Position numbers and translations under genes: made by a program
In this document: in pieces, positions 1 through 8,202 of the stretch
How positions within the stretch are numbered: the stretch's first letter is position 1
Layout: the number at the start of each line of letters is the position of its first letter
Assembly: GCF_003350505.1 (NCBI RefSeq)
Contig: NZ_QQAY01000001.1
Location: 434,001-498,000, forward strand
DNA: 64,000 bases
Direction of reading: 5' to 3'
Source of the DNA: Falsibacillus pallidus
GTDB taxonomy: Bacteria; Bacillota; Bacilli; Bacillales; DSM-25281
Notes under the pieces: model-generated
Told to the model about the DNA's origin: nothing
Database searches by the model: none
What the model saw: the letters and a program-made list of their open reading frames with translations, nothing else

Positions 1-2396
1 TCAATTGAAATATGCTGTTCATCCAGTCTTTTCTGCAGCTGTTTCACTAACTGATCTACGATTGCTTTTATATTATCTATCGATAATGGACTAAATAAAA
101 TGACATCATCCACACGGTTTAAAAACTCCGGACGAAAATGCATACGCAGCTGTCCCATCACCTTATCTTTTGTTTCATCACTTTCCATATCGCCTTCAAG
201 CAGCCATTGTGAGCCAATGTTTGAAGTCATGATGATGACAGTGTTCTTAAAATCTACCGTTCTCCCTTGGGAATCTGTTATCCTTCCATCATCAAGCACC
301 TGCAATAGGATATTAAACACTTCAGGGTGCGCCTTCTCAATTTCATCAAGAAGCACCACTGAATAAGGCTTCCTTCTGACTGCCTCCGTCAGCTGTCCTC
401 CCTCTTCATAACCTACATACCCCGGAGGTGCCCCAATTAATCGTGAAACGGCATGTTTTTCCATATATTCGGACATATCAATCCGAATCATCTGTTCCTC
501 GCTGTCAAACAAAGTGTTGGCCAGTGTCTTGGCGAGCTCGGTTTTTCCCACTCCTGTCGGCCCAAGGAAAATAAATGAACCGATAGGACGGTTAGGATCC
601 TTTATCCCTGCCCTTGCTCTCAGAACGGCATCACTGACAAGCCTTACTGCTTCATCCTGCCCAATGACACGTTCATGCAGTATGCTCTCGAGTTTTAATA
701 ACTTTTCACGCTCGCCTTCCACCAGCTTGGATAGGGGAATTCCTGTCCATCTTGAAACAATCCCTGCAATTTCCTCCTCTGTCACTTCTTCTCTAAGCAG
801 TCTAGTTTCGTCTTTTTGTTTTGAAGCCATTTCTGATTCGATAAGTGAAAGCTCCCGCTCCATAGCCGGTATCTTTCCGTGGCGAAGCTCAGCCGCTTTA
901 TTCAAGTTATAATCATTTTCAGCCTCTTCCAGCTCACGTTTATATTTTTCCAATTCTTCGCGTTTAGATTGAACCTTTTGCAGCCCTTCTTTTTCACTTT
1001 GCCACTTTGCTTTCATCGCATCTGCCTTTTCTTTCAGGTCAGCCAATTCTTTCGTCAGCAAGGAAAGTCTTTCTTTACTCGCTTCATCCGTTTCCTTTTT
1101 CAAAGCGGCTTCTTCAATCTCCAGCCGCATTACCCTCCGTGTGACTTCATCCAATTCTGTCGGCATGGAGTCTATTTCCGTACGGATCATTGCGCAGGCT
1201 TCATCCACCAGATCAATTGCCTTATCCGGCAGGAACCTGTCAGATATATATCGGTTTGATAAAGTGGCAGCAGCAACTATCGCTCTGTCATGAATCTTGA
1301 CTCCATGGTGTATTTCAAATCGTTCCTTCAATCCCCGCAGGATGGAAATTGTATCTTCCACAGTCGGTTCATCAACTAAGACTTGTTGAAATCTGCGCTC
1401 AAGCGCCGGGTCTTTTTCGATGTATTTCCGATGTTCATCAAGAGTAGTTGCCCCAATGCAGTGAAGTTCTCCCCTCGCAAGCATGGGTTTAAGCATATTT
1501 CCTGCATCCATGGCCCCTTCTGTTTTTCCTGCCCCAACGATTGTATGAATTTCATCGATAAACAGAAGGATCCTCCCTTCACTCTGCTTGATTTCATGGA
1601 GAACCGCCTTAAGCCTCTCTTCAAACTCTCCACGAAATTTTGCTCCGGCAATCAGCGCACTCATATCCAGGGCGAAAATAGTCTTATCCTTTAATCCTTC
1701 GGGAACATCCTTTCTGACAATGCGCTGCGCCAACCCTTCTACAATTGCTGTTTTTCCCACGCCAGGCTCACCGATCAACACTGGATTATTTTTTGTCTTT
1801 CTCGATAGAATCCTTATGACATGCCTGATTTCTTGGTCCCTTCCTATTACAGGGTCCAATTTCCCTTCCCTTACTTCCGCTACAAGGTCCCGTCCATATT
1901 TCGCCAATGCTTCATAGGATGCTTCAGGATTTTGATTGTCCACCCTTCTATTCCCCCTTATTTCTTTGATGACTTTTTCTAAATCTGTTTTCCCGATTCC
2001 CTTTTTTCCTAAGTATTCCACCAGAGGAACATTTTTTTGATTCATCAATGCAAGGACAACATGTTCTACTGATAGATAATCGTCTTGAAATTGGTCCTTT
2101 ATTTTTTCAGCATCATTGAATAATGTATGGAGTCTGCTTGAAATATATTGGCCGCCGCTCACACCGCTTCCAGATACACGTGGACGAGCCTCCAGTGCTT
2201 TTTCAATATATAAGAGGAGTTCCCTTTTGTTCAGTCCGAGCCTTCCGTATATCACACCTATAAGACTATCCGGTGATGAAAGCAGGGAATGCCAAAAATG
2301 CAGAACATCTATTTCTTGATGATTATGTGCTGCTGCAGCTTGCTGAGCATGTGACAGCCCTTCCTGAAGACTTGTGGTCATCTTATTGAGATCCAA
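1..2396 (-). CDS. clpB: ATP-dependent disaggregase ClpB (Hsp100), C-terminus cut by window edge
   Basis: Hexameric AAA+ chaperone that, with DnaK, pulls polypeptides out of aggregates in the cytoplasm. About 798 residues are visible, so roughly the last 60-70 of a typical 860 are missing at the window edge. Order: Clp N-domain (1-145), first AAA+ module with Walker [10 protein letters not shown] near residue 205, the long coiled-coil middle domain (about 400-530) that separates ClpB from ClpC/ClpE, and the second module with GPTGVGKTE near 610. The start is TTG at 2396, giving [11 protein letters not shown] as in other ClpB proteins, 9 bases after AGGAG; an adjacent TTG at 2399 is possible. 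A nearby ATG at 2403 is out of frame and stops at once. A CtsR-type operator overlaps the leader. B. subtilis itself lacks clpB. Confidence 0.96.
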   Translation of the reverse strand, partial: MDLNKMTTSLQEGLSHAQQAAAAHNHQEIDVLHFWHSLLSSPDSLIGVIYGRLGLNKRELLLYIEKALEARPRVSGSGVSGGQYISSRLHTLFNDAEKIKDQFQDDYLSVEHVVLALMNQKNVPLVEYLGKKGIGKTDLEKVIKEIRGNRRVDNQNPEASYEALAKYGRDLVAEVREGKLDPVIGRDQEIRHVIRILSRKTKNNPVLIGEPGVGKTAIVEGLAQRIVRKDVPEGLKDKTIFALDMSALIAGAKFRGEFEERLKAVLHEIKQSEGRILLFIDEIHTIVGAGKTEGAMDAGNMLKPMLARGELHCIGATTLDEHRKYIEKDPALERRFQQVLVDEPTVEDTISILRGLKERFEIHHGVKIHDRAIVAAATLSNRYISDRFLPDKAIDLVDEACAMIRTEIDSMPTELDEVTRRVMRLEIEEAALKKETDEASKERLSLLTKELADLKEKADAMKAKWQSEKEGLQKVQSKREELEKYKRELEEAENDYNLNKAAELRHGKIPAMERELSLIESEMASKQKDETRLLREEVTEEEIAGIVSRWTGIPLSKLVEGEREKLLKLESILHERVIGQDEAVRLVSDAVLRARAGIKDPNRPIGSFIFLGPTGVGKTELAKTLANTLFDSEEQMIRIDMSEYMEKHAVSRLIGAPPGYVGYEEGGQLTEAVRRKPYSVVLLDEIEKAHPEVFNILLQVLDDGRITDSQGRTVDFKNTVIIMTSNIGSQWLLEGDMESDETKDKVMGQLRMHFRPEFLNRVDDVILFSPLSIDNIKAIVDQLVKQLQKRLDEQHISI

Positions 2397-2408
2397 CAAC
2401 CATCACTC

Positions 2409-2442
2409 CTTGACCTTATTTGACTATTGTGAATCCATTATA
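2409..2442 (-). promoter_or_regulatory. clpB promoter -10 with CtsR-type operator
   Basis: On the minus strand 2425-2409 reads AGTCAAATAAGGTCAAG. It matches the CtsR heptad repeat RGTCAAA-NAN-RGTCAAA with one mismatch in the last base. A TATAAT hexamer lies just upstream at 2442-2437; its -35 is poor. The operator sits between the -10 and the clpB Shine-Dalgarno, a position suited to repression. CtsR control of clpB is established in other Firmicutes; here it is inferred from the motif. Confidence 0.75.
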
Positions 2443-2466
2443 ATTCATTTGTAAAAAAAGGAAAAG

Positions 2467-2497
2467 AAAAAGCGCCTGCCGAATGCAGGACGCTTAT
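2467..2497 (-). terminator. Rho-independent terminator of yjzC
   Basis: Minus-strand hairpin with arms AGCG(T)CCTGC and GCAGGCGCT around a short loop, followed by TTTTTC. It lies directly after the yjzC stop and before the clpB promoter. Confidence 0.8.
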
Positions 2498-2503
2498 GAT
2501 TCA

Positions 2504-2683
2504 TTATGGTTTCCGCTTGTACGTCCAGTAGCGGTCATCGTTTGAAGTTTCAGGAAAGTGGTCCCCGGCTTTCAATTTGATTTTCTGCGGGTGTTTGACC
2601 ATGCTTCCTGTTTCTCCGATTTCTACATATATCCCGTTGTTCGGAGCCTTTTGCCCTGGTCTGAATTGATGGCTTTGTCCCAT
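2504..2683 (-). CDS. yjzC: YjzC-family small protein (59 aa)
   Basis: Small basic cytosolic protein of unknown function. It starts at ATG 2683 after a near-perfect Shine-Dalgarno (AAGGAGGG). The sequence opens MGQSHQFRPGQKAPNNG and contains YVEIGETGSM, then ends in a basic RYWTYKRKP tail, which is the pattern I recognise from B. subtilis YjzC and its Bacillus relatives. It has its own terminator and stands alone between clpB and yitW. No catalytic or membrane feature is visible. Confidence 0.82.
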   Translation of the reverse strand: MGQSHQFRPGQKAPNNGIYVEIGETGSMVKHPQKIKLKAGDHFPETSNDDRYWTYKRKP

Positions 2684-2765
2684 GAATGACCCTCCTTAGA
2701 AGCTGTGGCTTCCTTTACAGTTTTCGACGATTGAGAGCAAAACATGAGCGACGATTTTTTCCAAC

Positions 2766-2796
2766 ATAAAAAAGACACAGCCAGCAGGCTGCGTCT
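2766..2796 (-). terminator. Terminator downstream of yitW
   Basis: Minus-strand 10-bp stem AGACGCAGCC / GGCTGTGTCT with a TGCT loop, followed by a run of six T. It closes the yitV-yitW unit. Confidence 0.85.
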
Positions 2797-2802
2797 CTTC
2801 TT

Positions 2803-3114
2803 TTATCGTATGCCTAATGCAATTTTTGCGTATCTGGACATTCTTTCTTTTGACCATGGCGGGTTCCAGACAATATCGACTTCCGTACTTTTTACTTCAG
2901 GGATATCGGAAAGGGCAACCTTTACTTGATCGACAATGGTTCCTGCCAGAGGACATCCCATTGAAGTCAATGTCATAGTTACTGTGGCTTGTCCCTCTTC
3001 ATTCAAATCTACGTCATACACAAGCCCCAAATTCACAATATCGATTCCAAGCTCTGGATCGACGACCTGTTCCAAGGCCCCCATAATATTATCTTTTAAA
3101 TCTTGATCGATCAT
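2803..3114 (-). CDS. yitW: MIP18/DUF59 (SufT-like) metal-sulfur cluster assembly factor
   Basis: A 103-residue single-domain MIP18-family protein (FeS_assembly_P, formerly DUF59), like B. subtilis YitW and the stand-alone SufT proteins that help mature Fe-S enzymes. The family core is visible: VVDPELGIDIVNLGLVYDV near the N-terminus and TMTLTSMGCPLAGTI in the middle, whose conserved Cys is the likely functional residue, then the WNPPWSKERMS tail. It follows yitV on the same strand with a 65-base gap, so cotranscription is likely. Direct biochemical role in this organism is inferred. Confidence 0.88.
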   Translation of the reverse strand: MIDQDLKDNIMGALEQVVDPELGIDIVNLGLVYDVDLNEEGQATVTMTLTSMGCPLAGTIVDQVKVALSDIPEVKSTEVDIVWNPPWSKERMSRYAKIALGIR

Positions 3115-3179
3115 TTCACAACACTCCTCAGGTTAATATCCTTATCTTCATCCTAACAAATCCTCGGCAGGAATGAAAA

Positions 3180-3947
3180 TCATAAATGCTTATCAAACCA
3201 TTCCGCCGTTTTCAACAGCCCTTCTCTTGATACTTTATGATCCGCTTTTTCATCAATAATGAATTGCAGGTACTCTTCCTTGCCTTTATATTCCGATTGA
3301 ATGGATTGATAAAAACGGTAAGTTGGTTCAAATGGTACGACTGGATCCCGCTTCCCGTGCCAGAACAGAATCGGTCTTCCATTTAATTTATCCACTTGGC
3401 TGCTTAAATCATACTTTCTTAATATCTGGAACTGTTCCTCAAGCTGATTATCATCCAGGGGCAATTCTATATTGTTTTGCTTCAAGTATTCAATCTGGCC
3501 TTTCGCCAGTTCTTCATACGAAGCATTTCCCATGAGGCTTACAGCAGTTTTGATCCAGTCATATTGGCTTAATGCTCCAAGAGAGGCTATTGCTCCCATA
3601 GAGGTGCCTGCCAAACCGATTCTATTTTCATCAATGAGTCCTTTGACGGTAAATGCCTCTCTCAAGACTTTCAATTCCTCGATGGTCTGGATGACCATTC
3701 TCCAAAACTGGTGGCTATTTTTAGAAGGGTCCACCCCATCAATTCTTTCTCCATGCCCATATGCTTCCGGCATTAGGACTCTGAAACCTTTTTGCGCCAT
3801 TAAGTATGCATAATGAAGATTATGTTCTTTTGCCGAGGTAAATCCATGAAGAAAAAATACCGTTGGTAGCCTATCTTGAGCTTTCTCTGTTTCCACTACG
3901 TGTAGTAAAGGAATATTCTGCACATACTCCTGGCTGATTTGAATCAA
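3180..3947 (-). CDS. yitV: YitV-type alpha/beta-hydrolase esterase
   Basis: Cytosolic serine esterase of the alpha/beta-hydrolase fold, about 255 residues. The oxyanion region FFLHGFTSAKEHN, the nucleophile elbow GLAGTSMGAI (Ser of GTSMG), the acid region FWHGKRDPVVP and the histidine in EKADHKV are all present. I place the start at TTG 3947: AGGAG lies ten bases upstream and the resulting MIQISQEYVQNIPLLHVV matches the way YitV begins in B. subtilis. The longer frame from ATG 3965 would use AGGAG as codons and has a poorly spaced ribosome site. Divergent from yitU. The natural substrate is unknown. Confidence 0.85.
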   Translation of the reverse strand: MIQISQEYVQNIPLLHVVETEKAQDRLPTVFFLHGFTSAKEHNLHYAYLMAQKGFRVLMPEAYGHGERIDGVDPSKNSHQFWRMVIQTIEELKVLREAFTVKGLIDENRIGLAGTSMGAIASLGALSQYDWIKTAVSLMGNASYEELAKGQIEYLKQNNIELPLDDNQLEEQFQILRKYDLSSQVDKLNGRPILFWHGKRDPVVPFEPTYRFYQSIQSEYKGKEEYLQFIIDEKADHKVSREGLLKTAEWFDKHL

Positions 3948-4112
3948 TGAAATCGCTCTCCTCATAAGACGGTTTAAACTCCACCCTTTTTTTGGTAAAA
4001 TAAAAGGATCATCTGTAAATATTTCATATAGTGTATTTTATCATGTAGACATTTCAATTCCTAAAGATTTACACTGTTTTTAGACAGACACCGATAAAAG
4101 AGGAGAAAAATT

Positions 4113-4922
4113 ATGACAGCCAAACATTTGATATGCCTTGATTTAGATGGAACATTACTGACGGACGATAAACATATTACAGAAAGAACGAAGAGTACTA
4201 TCAAAAAAGCAAAAGCAGCTGGTCATGAGGTGATCATCTCAACTGGCCGCCCTTTCCGTTCGAGTGAACCGTATTATAAGGAATTGGAGCTTGAGTCACC
4301 TATCGTCAATTTTAATGGTGCTTTCATTCACCATCCACTTGATAAGGATTGGGGTGTACATCATAGTCCCTTGGATATTGAAATCGCCAAAGAAATTGTG
4401 GATACATGCCAAAAGTACAACATCCATAATATCATTGCTGAAGTGATGGATGATGTGTACTTCCACTTTCACAATGACAAGCTCATGGACATTTTTGGAA
4501 TGGGGAATCCAGAAATCACTGTGGGAGATTTAAGACAATACCTTGAAAAGTCCCCTACTTCCCTGTTGATACATGCAGAAGAAAGCCATGTGGAAGAAAT
4601 ACGCAGTCATTTGAGCAGTATCCATGCAGAAGTAGTCGATCATAGACGATGGGCAGCTCCCTGGCATGTGATAGAGATTGTTCGAAACGGTGTTCATAAA
4701 GCCGTCGGAGTCAAGAAAATAGCGGAATATTACCAAATCCCCCAATCAAGGATTATTGCATTCGGTGATGAAGACAATGACCTTGAAATGCTTGAGTTTG
4801 CCGGAGTTGGCGTAGCAATGGGAAATGGTATTGATTCCGTCAAATCGACTGCAGGCAATGTAACCCTTTCAAATGAAGAAGATGGTGTAGCTGTTTTCCT
4901 TGAAGAAAAATTGAATTTGTAG
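4113..4922 (+). CDS. yitU: Cof-type HAD phosphatase YitU
   Basis: HAD superfamily hydrolase of the Cof/IIB subfamily, 269 residues. Motif I is CLDLDGTLLTDD with the nucleophilic Asp, motif II is the Ser/Thr in IISTGRP, motif III is the Lys near KAVGVKKI, and motif IV is the FGDEDNDLEML acidic pair. The middle of the protein forms the C2b cap. It starts at ATG 4113 after AGAGGAG. In B. subtilis, YitU has been reported among the phosphatases able to dephosphorylate the riboflavin-pathway intermediate; position next to yitV supports the same identity. Substrate here is inferred. Confidence 0.83.
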   Translation: MTAKHLICLDLDGTLLTDDKHITERTKSTIKKAKAAGHEVIISTGRPFRSSEPYYKELELESPIVNFNGAFIHHPLDKDWGVHHSPLDIEIAKEIVDTCQKYNIHNIIAEVMDDVYFHFHNDKLMDIFGMGNPEITVGDLRQYLEKSPTSLLIHAEESHVEEIRSHLSSIHAEVVDHRRWAAPWHVIEIVRNGVHKAVGVKKIAEYYQIPQSRIIAFGDEDNDLEMLEFAGVGVAMGNGIDSVKSTAGNVTLSNEEDGVAVFLEEKLNL

Positions 4923-4934
4923 TCATTGCCTTTG

Positions 4935-4967
4935 AATCCATTAATTGATTAATGGATTCTTTTTTAT
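4935..4967 (+). terminator. Terminator of yitU
   Basis: Stem AATCCATTAA / TTAATGGATT with a four-base loop, then CTTTTTTATT. It lies 12 bases after the yitU stop. Confidence 0.75.
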
Positions 4968-5036
4968 TAATGCCATACTAAAGAAGAACGAACGATTTCG
5001 TTCAATGATTGCATGCTTGATAAAGGGGTGTTCATT

Positions 5037-5189
5037 GTGGGTAAACGAAACAAATCAAAACGATTCGTCCAACAAGGAAAAGATACGGTGAACCAGCATG
5101 ATATGCGTATTCCATATCATCTGACGTACGCAGAGGCAGAGGCTCAAAAGCTTGAGAATGTAGAAAAGTCCTCTCTTGGAGGAATTTAA
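5037..5189 (+). CDS. Hypothetical small basic protein (50 aa)
   Basis: Fifty-residue frame starting at GTG 5037, eight bases after AAAGGGG. The product begins MGKRNKSKRFVQQGKD, is strongly basic at the N-terminus and becomes acidic in a helix-forming stretch AEAEAQKLENVEK. I do not recognise the family. The stop codon at 5187 is only two bases from the next start, and the last codons (GGAGGAATT) supply the downstream gene's ribosome site, so the two small genes are translationally linked. That close coupling is the main reason to accept it as real. Confidence 0.65.
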   Translation: MGKRNKSKRFVQQGKDTVNQHDMRIPYHLTYAEAEAQKLENVEKSSLGGI

Positions 5190-5191
5190 CG

Positions 5192-5377
5192 ATGGCAAAT
5201 CGTCTATTTCAAGAAGCCCGAAAGCGAGTCGACCTGGCTAAACAATCCCAGCAGGCAAGTTCTGGTGCAGCAATGGAAAAAGCAAAAAATGCCCTTTCCT
5301 CGGCATATGCCAACTCCACAGCAGCAGAACAGATGCAGCTTCATGACATGCAAAAAGAATTAGATCAGATTAAATAA
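5192..5377 (+). CDS. Small helical protein, DUF3813-like (61 aa)
   Basis: Sixty-one residues, almost entirely alpha-helical and rich in Ala, Gln and Lys: ANRLFQEARKRVDLAKQ, then the central AKNALSSAYANSTAAE segment and a Gln/Asp-rich end. I think it belongs to the DUF3813 group of small Bacillus proteins on the basis of that central motif, but this is from memory. ATG 5192 follows GGAGG embedded at the end of the preceding small gene. It ends just before a strong bidirectional terminator shared with yitT. Function unknown. Confidence 0.72.
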   Translation: MANRLFQEARKRVDLAKQSQQASSGAAMEKAKNALSSAYANSTAAEQMQLHDMQKELDQIK

Positions 5378-5380
5378 ATA

Positions 5381-5419
5381 AAAAGGGCAGGATTTTCTCA
5401 TAAAAAATCCTGCCCTTTT
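5381..5419. terminator. Bidirectional terminator between convergent genes
   Basis: A perfect 16-bp stem, AAAAGGGCAGGATTTT and its complement, around a five-base loop, flanked by A and T runs. It serves the small-gene pair on the plus strand and yitT on the minus strand. Confidence 0.92.
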
Positions 5420-5425
5420 CCACTG

Positions 5426-6280
5426 CTACTCCCTCCGGAAAAATCCGAAGATGCCTGCTGTTTCTACAATATTTGTAAATGCATTAGGATCCACTTCCCG
5501 TATGATTTTCTCCAAATCATACAGCTCATACCTTGTTATGACGATAATCAGCATTTCTTTATCTTCACCTTTGAACGCACCCTTTGCCGGGACACGAGTG
5601 ATTCCGCGGACGAGTTTCCCATGGATCGCTGTTTTCAGTTCTTCTGATTTCTTCGTTATAATCATGGCAGTGAGCTTTTCATGTCTTGTGTGGATGGCAT
5701 CTATGACTCGGGTGGAGGCATACAGCGTCACCAATGTATACAACGCTTTATCCCCGCCATAAAGTAATCCTGCACTAGTTATGATGACGGCATTCAGCAT
5801 GAAGAAGTACGTTCCAACCGGACGGTCCTTCATTCTCGATAAAATCATAGCCACGATGTCAAGGCCTCCCGTTGAAGCACCATATTTCAAAGTGATTCCT
5901 ACCCCGACTGCAGCTATGACTCCTCCAAATACCGCATTTAATAAGATATCTTCTGAATATGTATGAAGAGGGATTATTTCAAGAAAAACGGTCATGAATG
6001 TAACGGAAATAAAACTATATAGGGTGAAGGATTTCCCAATTTTCTTCCATCCTAAAATAGTGACAGGAATATTAAGCAGGAACAATAATATCCCGGTAGA
6101 GATGGTAAAAGGCGTGTATTCTCCTACAATACTTGAAATCAATTGGGCAACCCCCGCAAATCCACTTGCATATACCTTTGCCGGAATCAAGAATTGGTTT
6201 AAGGCCAGTGCATTAAGGAATGCTCCGATGACGACGATGATGAATTTTTTCGATTCCTGCCAAAACATATCTTTAGACAT
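5426..6280 (-). CDS. yitT: YitT-family membrane protein (DUF161 plus DUF2179)
   Basis: Integral membrane protein of 284 residues. Five or six hydrophobic helices occupy roughly residues 10-210 (for example FIIVVIGAFLNALALN and GGVIAAVGVGITLKYG), with the family signature YGASTGGLDIVAMI in the middle. A soluble C-terminal domain (about 220-275) resembles DUF2179, a small ferredoxin-like fold. ATG 6280 follows AAAGGGGGG. B. subtilis has several paralogues (YitT, YpjC, YvjA, YxkD), so the symbol rests on the yitV-yitU-yitT-yitS neighbourhood. Transport or signalling role is not established. Confidence 0.82.
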   Translation of the reverse strand: MSKDMFWQESKKFIIVVIGAFLNALALNQFLIPAKVYASGFAGVAQLISSIVGEYTPFTISTGILLFLLNIPVTILGWKKIGKSFTLYSFISVTFMTVFLEIIPLHTYSEDILLNAVFGGVIAAVGVGITLKYGASTGGLDIVAMILSRMKDRPVGTYFFMLNAVIITSAGLLYGGDKALYTLVTLYASTRVIDAIHTRHEKLTAMIITKKSEELKTAIHGKLVRGITRVPAKGAFKGEDKEMLIIVITRYELYDLEKIIREVDPNAFTNIVETAGIFGFFRRE

Positions 6281-6406
6281 GCTAGCCCCCCTTTGGTATT
6301 ATATTTCTCTCTTTAGCCTATTTTCTTGCACATTAATACACTTATTGTCAATTTTCCATAAAATCGCTAAACTAAAAGCATATCTTAATCGTGAAAGGTG
6401 AAGAAA

Positions 6407-7267
6407 ATGACCATTAAATTATTTGCGGACAGTGCAAGCGATCTGCCTCTTTCCTTCTATGAAGAAAATGACGCAGTCTTGATCCCCCTCCGCGTAGAAA
6501 TCGACTCGAATGAATATGATGACCTGAAAACCATCAATCCTAAACAGCTTTATACAGAAGTTAAAAATGGCAAGATGCCTAAGACTTCACAGGCTTCCCC
6601 TCAGGTGCTGCAAACCTTATTCAAGGAATTGGCCGAAAAAAAAGAAACTGGCATCTATATTGCTTTCTCATCTCAGCTCTCAGGTACATACCAAACGGCC
6701 GTGATGGTGCATGATCAAGTCAAGGAAGACTTCCCTGATCTTGATTTGACGATTATCGATTCCAAATGTGCTTCCCTTGGATACGGATTAGTCGTATTAG
6801 AAGCAGCCAAATTGATTCAAAACGGTGCTCCGAAAGATGTAATTTTAAATGATATTCAATTTCGCTGTCAACACATGGAGCATCTTTTTACAGTGGAGGA
6901 CCTGGAATTCCTTGCACGCGGGGGAAGAGTGTCCAAGGCTTCTGCATTTATCGGTGGATTATTGAATATTAAACCCCTTCTTCATGTTGAAGATGGAAAA
7001 TTAATCCCGCTTGAAAAGATACGGGGAAGAAAGAAACTCTTTAAACGCATGGTGGAATTAATGTTGGAACGAGGTCAGGACCTGGAAAATCAAACGATTG
7101 CAATCAGCCATGGGGATGATGAAGAGTCAGCCTTGCATTTGAAAGAATTGATTCTTGAAGCCTCTTCTGTGAAAGAGGTAGTCATCAATATGATCGGTGC
7201 TGCTGTCGGCTCACATTCCGGCCCGGGCACAATTGCGCTATTCTTTTATAACGAAACAAAAAAGTGA
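6407..7267 (+). CDS. yitS: DegV-family fatty-acid-binding protein
   Basis: DegV/FakB-type protein of 286 residues that binds a fatty acid in its cleft and, in characterised relatives, presents it to a fatty acid kinase. The N-terminal LFADSASDLP, the KTSQASPQ segment, FSSQLSGTYQTA and the C-terminal GAAVGSHSGPGTIALFF carry the conserved Ser/Thr and His residues of the family. I choose ATG 6407, which is spaced eight bases from AAAGG; the GTG at 6398 overlaps that ribosome site. Divergent from yitT, as expected for yitS by gene order. The fatty acid bound is unknown. Confidence 0.87.
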   Translation: MTIKLFADSASDLPLSFYEENDAVLIPLRVEIDSNEYDDLKTINPKQLYTEVKNGKMPKTSQASPQVLQTLFKELAEKKETGIYIAFSSQLSGTYQTAVMVHDQVKEDFPDLDLTIIDSKCASLGYGLVVLEAAKLIQNGAPKDVILNDIQFRCQHMEHLFTVEDLEFLARGGRVSKASAFIGGLLNIKPLLHVEDGKLIPLEKIRGRKKLFKRMVELMLERGQDLENQTIAISHGDDEESALHLKELILEASSVKEVVINMIGAAVGSHSGPGTIALFFYNETKK

Positions 7268-7327
7268 CATAAATCCTTGCTGAAGCGGATAAAATAAGCC
7301 TATCACCATTAGAAAGGCGTGACTTTT

Positions 7328-7459
7328 GTGCCGTATACTTCCGATAATGACAAAAAGGCAAAGGATAACAATGCCTTGCTTCATGAAAAGAATATGGAGC
7401 GGGAAAAAAATAGAAAAAAAGGGAAACACCAATATTCCAAGAAAACAGATCACCTCTGA
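7328..7459 (+). CDS. Very small charged protein, DUF3941-like (43 aa)
   Basis: Forty-three residues from GTG 7328, which follows AAAGGCG. The product MPYTSDNDKKAKDNNALLH then a run of Lys/Arg/Glu ends in HQYSKKTDHL. It is extremely hydrophilic and probably unstructured. The pattern reminds me of the DUF3941 group of short Bacillus proteins, but I cannot check that. It has a reasonable ribosome site and a terminator 15 bases after its stop. Function unknown. Confidence 0.68.
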   Translation: MPYTSDNDKKAKDNNALLHEKNMEREKNRKKGKHQYSKKTDHL

Positions 7460-7474
7460 TTTCTGAAAAATCAG

Positions 7475-7507
7475 CCCCGCCATCCATTTGGATACGCGGG
7501 GTTTTTT
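7475..7507 (+). terminator. Terminator after the 43-residue gene
   Basis: CCCCGC / GCGGGG stem whose loop contains a second ATCC/GGAT pairing, followed by TTTTTTG. Confidence 0.82.
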
Positions 7508-7518
7508 GTCCCTTCCCC

Positions 7519-7556
7519 TCTCCTTAGTTGTATACTAAGGAGATTTTCACTATAAT
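7519..7556 (+). promoter_or_regulatory. yajQ-family gene promoter overlapped by a perfect palindrome
   Basis: A sigma-A promoter TTGTAT (7528-7533), 17 bases, TATAAT (7551-7556) precedes the gene at 7591. A perfect 10-bp inverted repeat TCTCCTTAGT / ACTAAGGAGA with a five-base centre (7519-7543) covers the -35 hexamer, as an operator would. The cognate regulator is not identifiable from the window. Confidence 0.7.
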
Positions 7557-7590
7557 GAAAGACACATAAATCCATTGGGGAGGTACATAC

Positions 7591-8082
7591 ATGGCTAAAG
7601 AAAGCTCATTCGACATCGTCTCTAAAGTCGATCTTGCTGAAGTGACTAACGCAATCAACATTGCTTTAAAAGAAATCCAAAACCGCTATGATTTTAAAGG
7701 AAGCAAAAGTGATATCAAATTAGAAAAAGAAGATTTGGTTCTTACCTCTGATGATGAATTCAAGCTTGAACAGCTAAAGGATGTTCTAATCAACAAATTG
7801 ATCAAGCGTGATGTGCCCGTTAAAAATCTTGACTATGGCAAAATTGAAACTGCCTTGGGCGGCACTGTCCGACAGAGGGCGAAGCTTGTCCAGGGCATTG
7901 ACAGGGACAATGCAAAAAAAATCAATGCCATCATTAAAGATTCCGGTGTCAAAGTAAAGACACAGCAGCAGGATGACCAAATCCGGGTTACGGGGAAAAG
8001 CAGAGATGATCTTCAACAAATCATTGCAGCCATAAGGGCAGCTGACCTTTCCATCGATGTTCAATTTATGAATTATCGATAA
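7591..8082 (+). CDS. yitK: YajQ-family nucleotide-binding protein
   Basis: UPF0234/YajQ family, 163 residues, made of two ferredoxin-like repeats: an N-terminal one with [17 protein letters not shown] and [15 protein letters not shown], and a C-terminal one with [16 protein letters not shown] and [10 protein letters not shown]. Relatives bind RNA, nucleotides or cyclic di-GMP; in Xanthomonas YajQ acts as a c-di-GMP receptor. B. subtilis calls its member YitK. ATG 7591 follows GGGGAGG. A monocistronic unit: own promoter and terminator. The window also encodes a c-di-GMP phosphodiesterase-like protein at 22.9 kb, but any link is speculative. Confidence 0.9.
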   Translation: MAKESSFDIVSKVDLAEVTNAINIALKEIQNRYDFKGSKSDIKLEKEDLVLTSDDEFKLEQLKDVLINKLIKRDVPVKNLDYGKIETALGGTVRQRAKLVQGIDRDNAKKINAIIKDSGVKVKTQQQDDQIRVTGKSRDDLQQIIAAIRAADLSIDVQFMNYR

Positions 8083-8100
8083 ACAGTGTCTAATTAAAAG

Positions 8101-8138
8101 AACGAATGGGTAAAGTAAACTGACCCATTCGTTTTTTT
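8101..8138 (+). terminator. Terminator of the yajQ-family gene
   Basis: Eleven-base stem AACGAATGGGT / ACCCATTCGTT followed by seven T. Confidence 0.88.
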
Positions 8139-8202
8139 GTATATAAAAATCTTTCAAGCCTGTAAGACGGCGTTTCATCGTATACATATGGAGGTGATCA
8201 AC

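Noticed and set aside
4987-5004. GAAC-GATTTC-GTTC-type inverted repeat upstream of the 50-residue gene, resembling a LexA box
   Set aside because: The half-sites are separated by six bases instead of four, so it does not fit CGAAC-N4-GTTYC; probably incidental or another structure.
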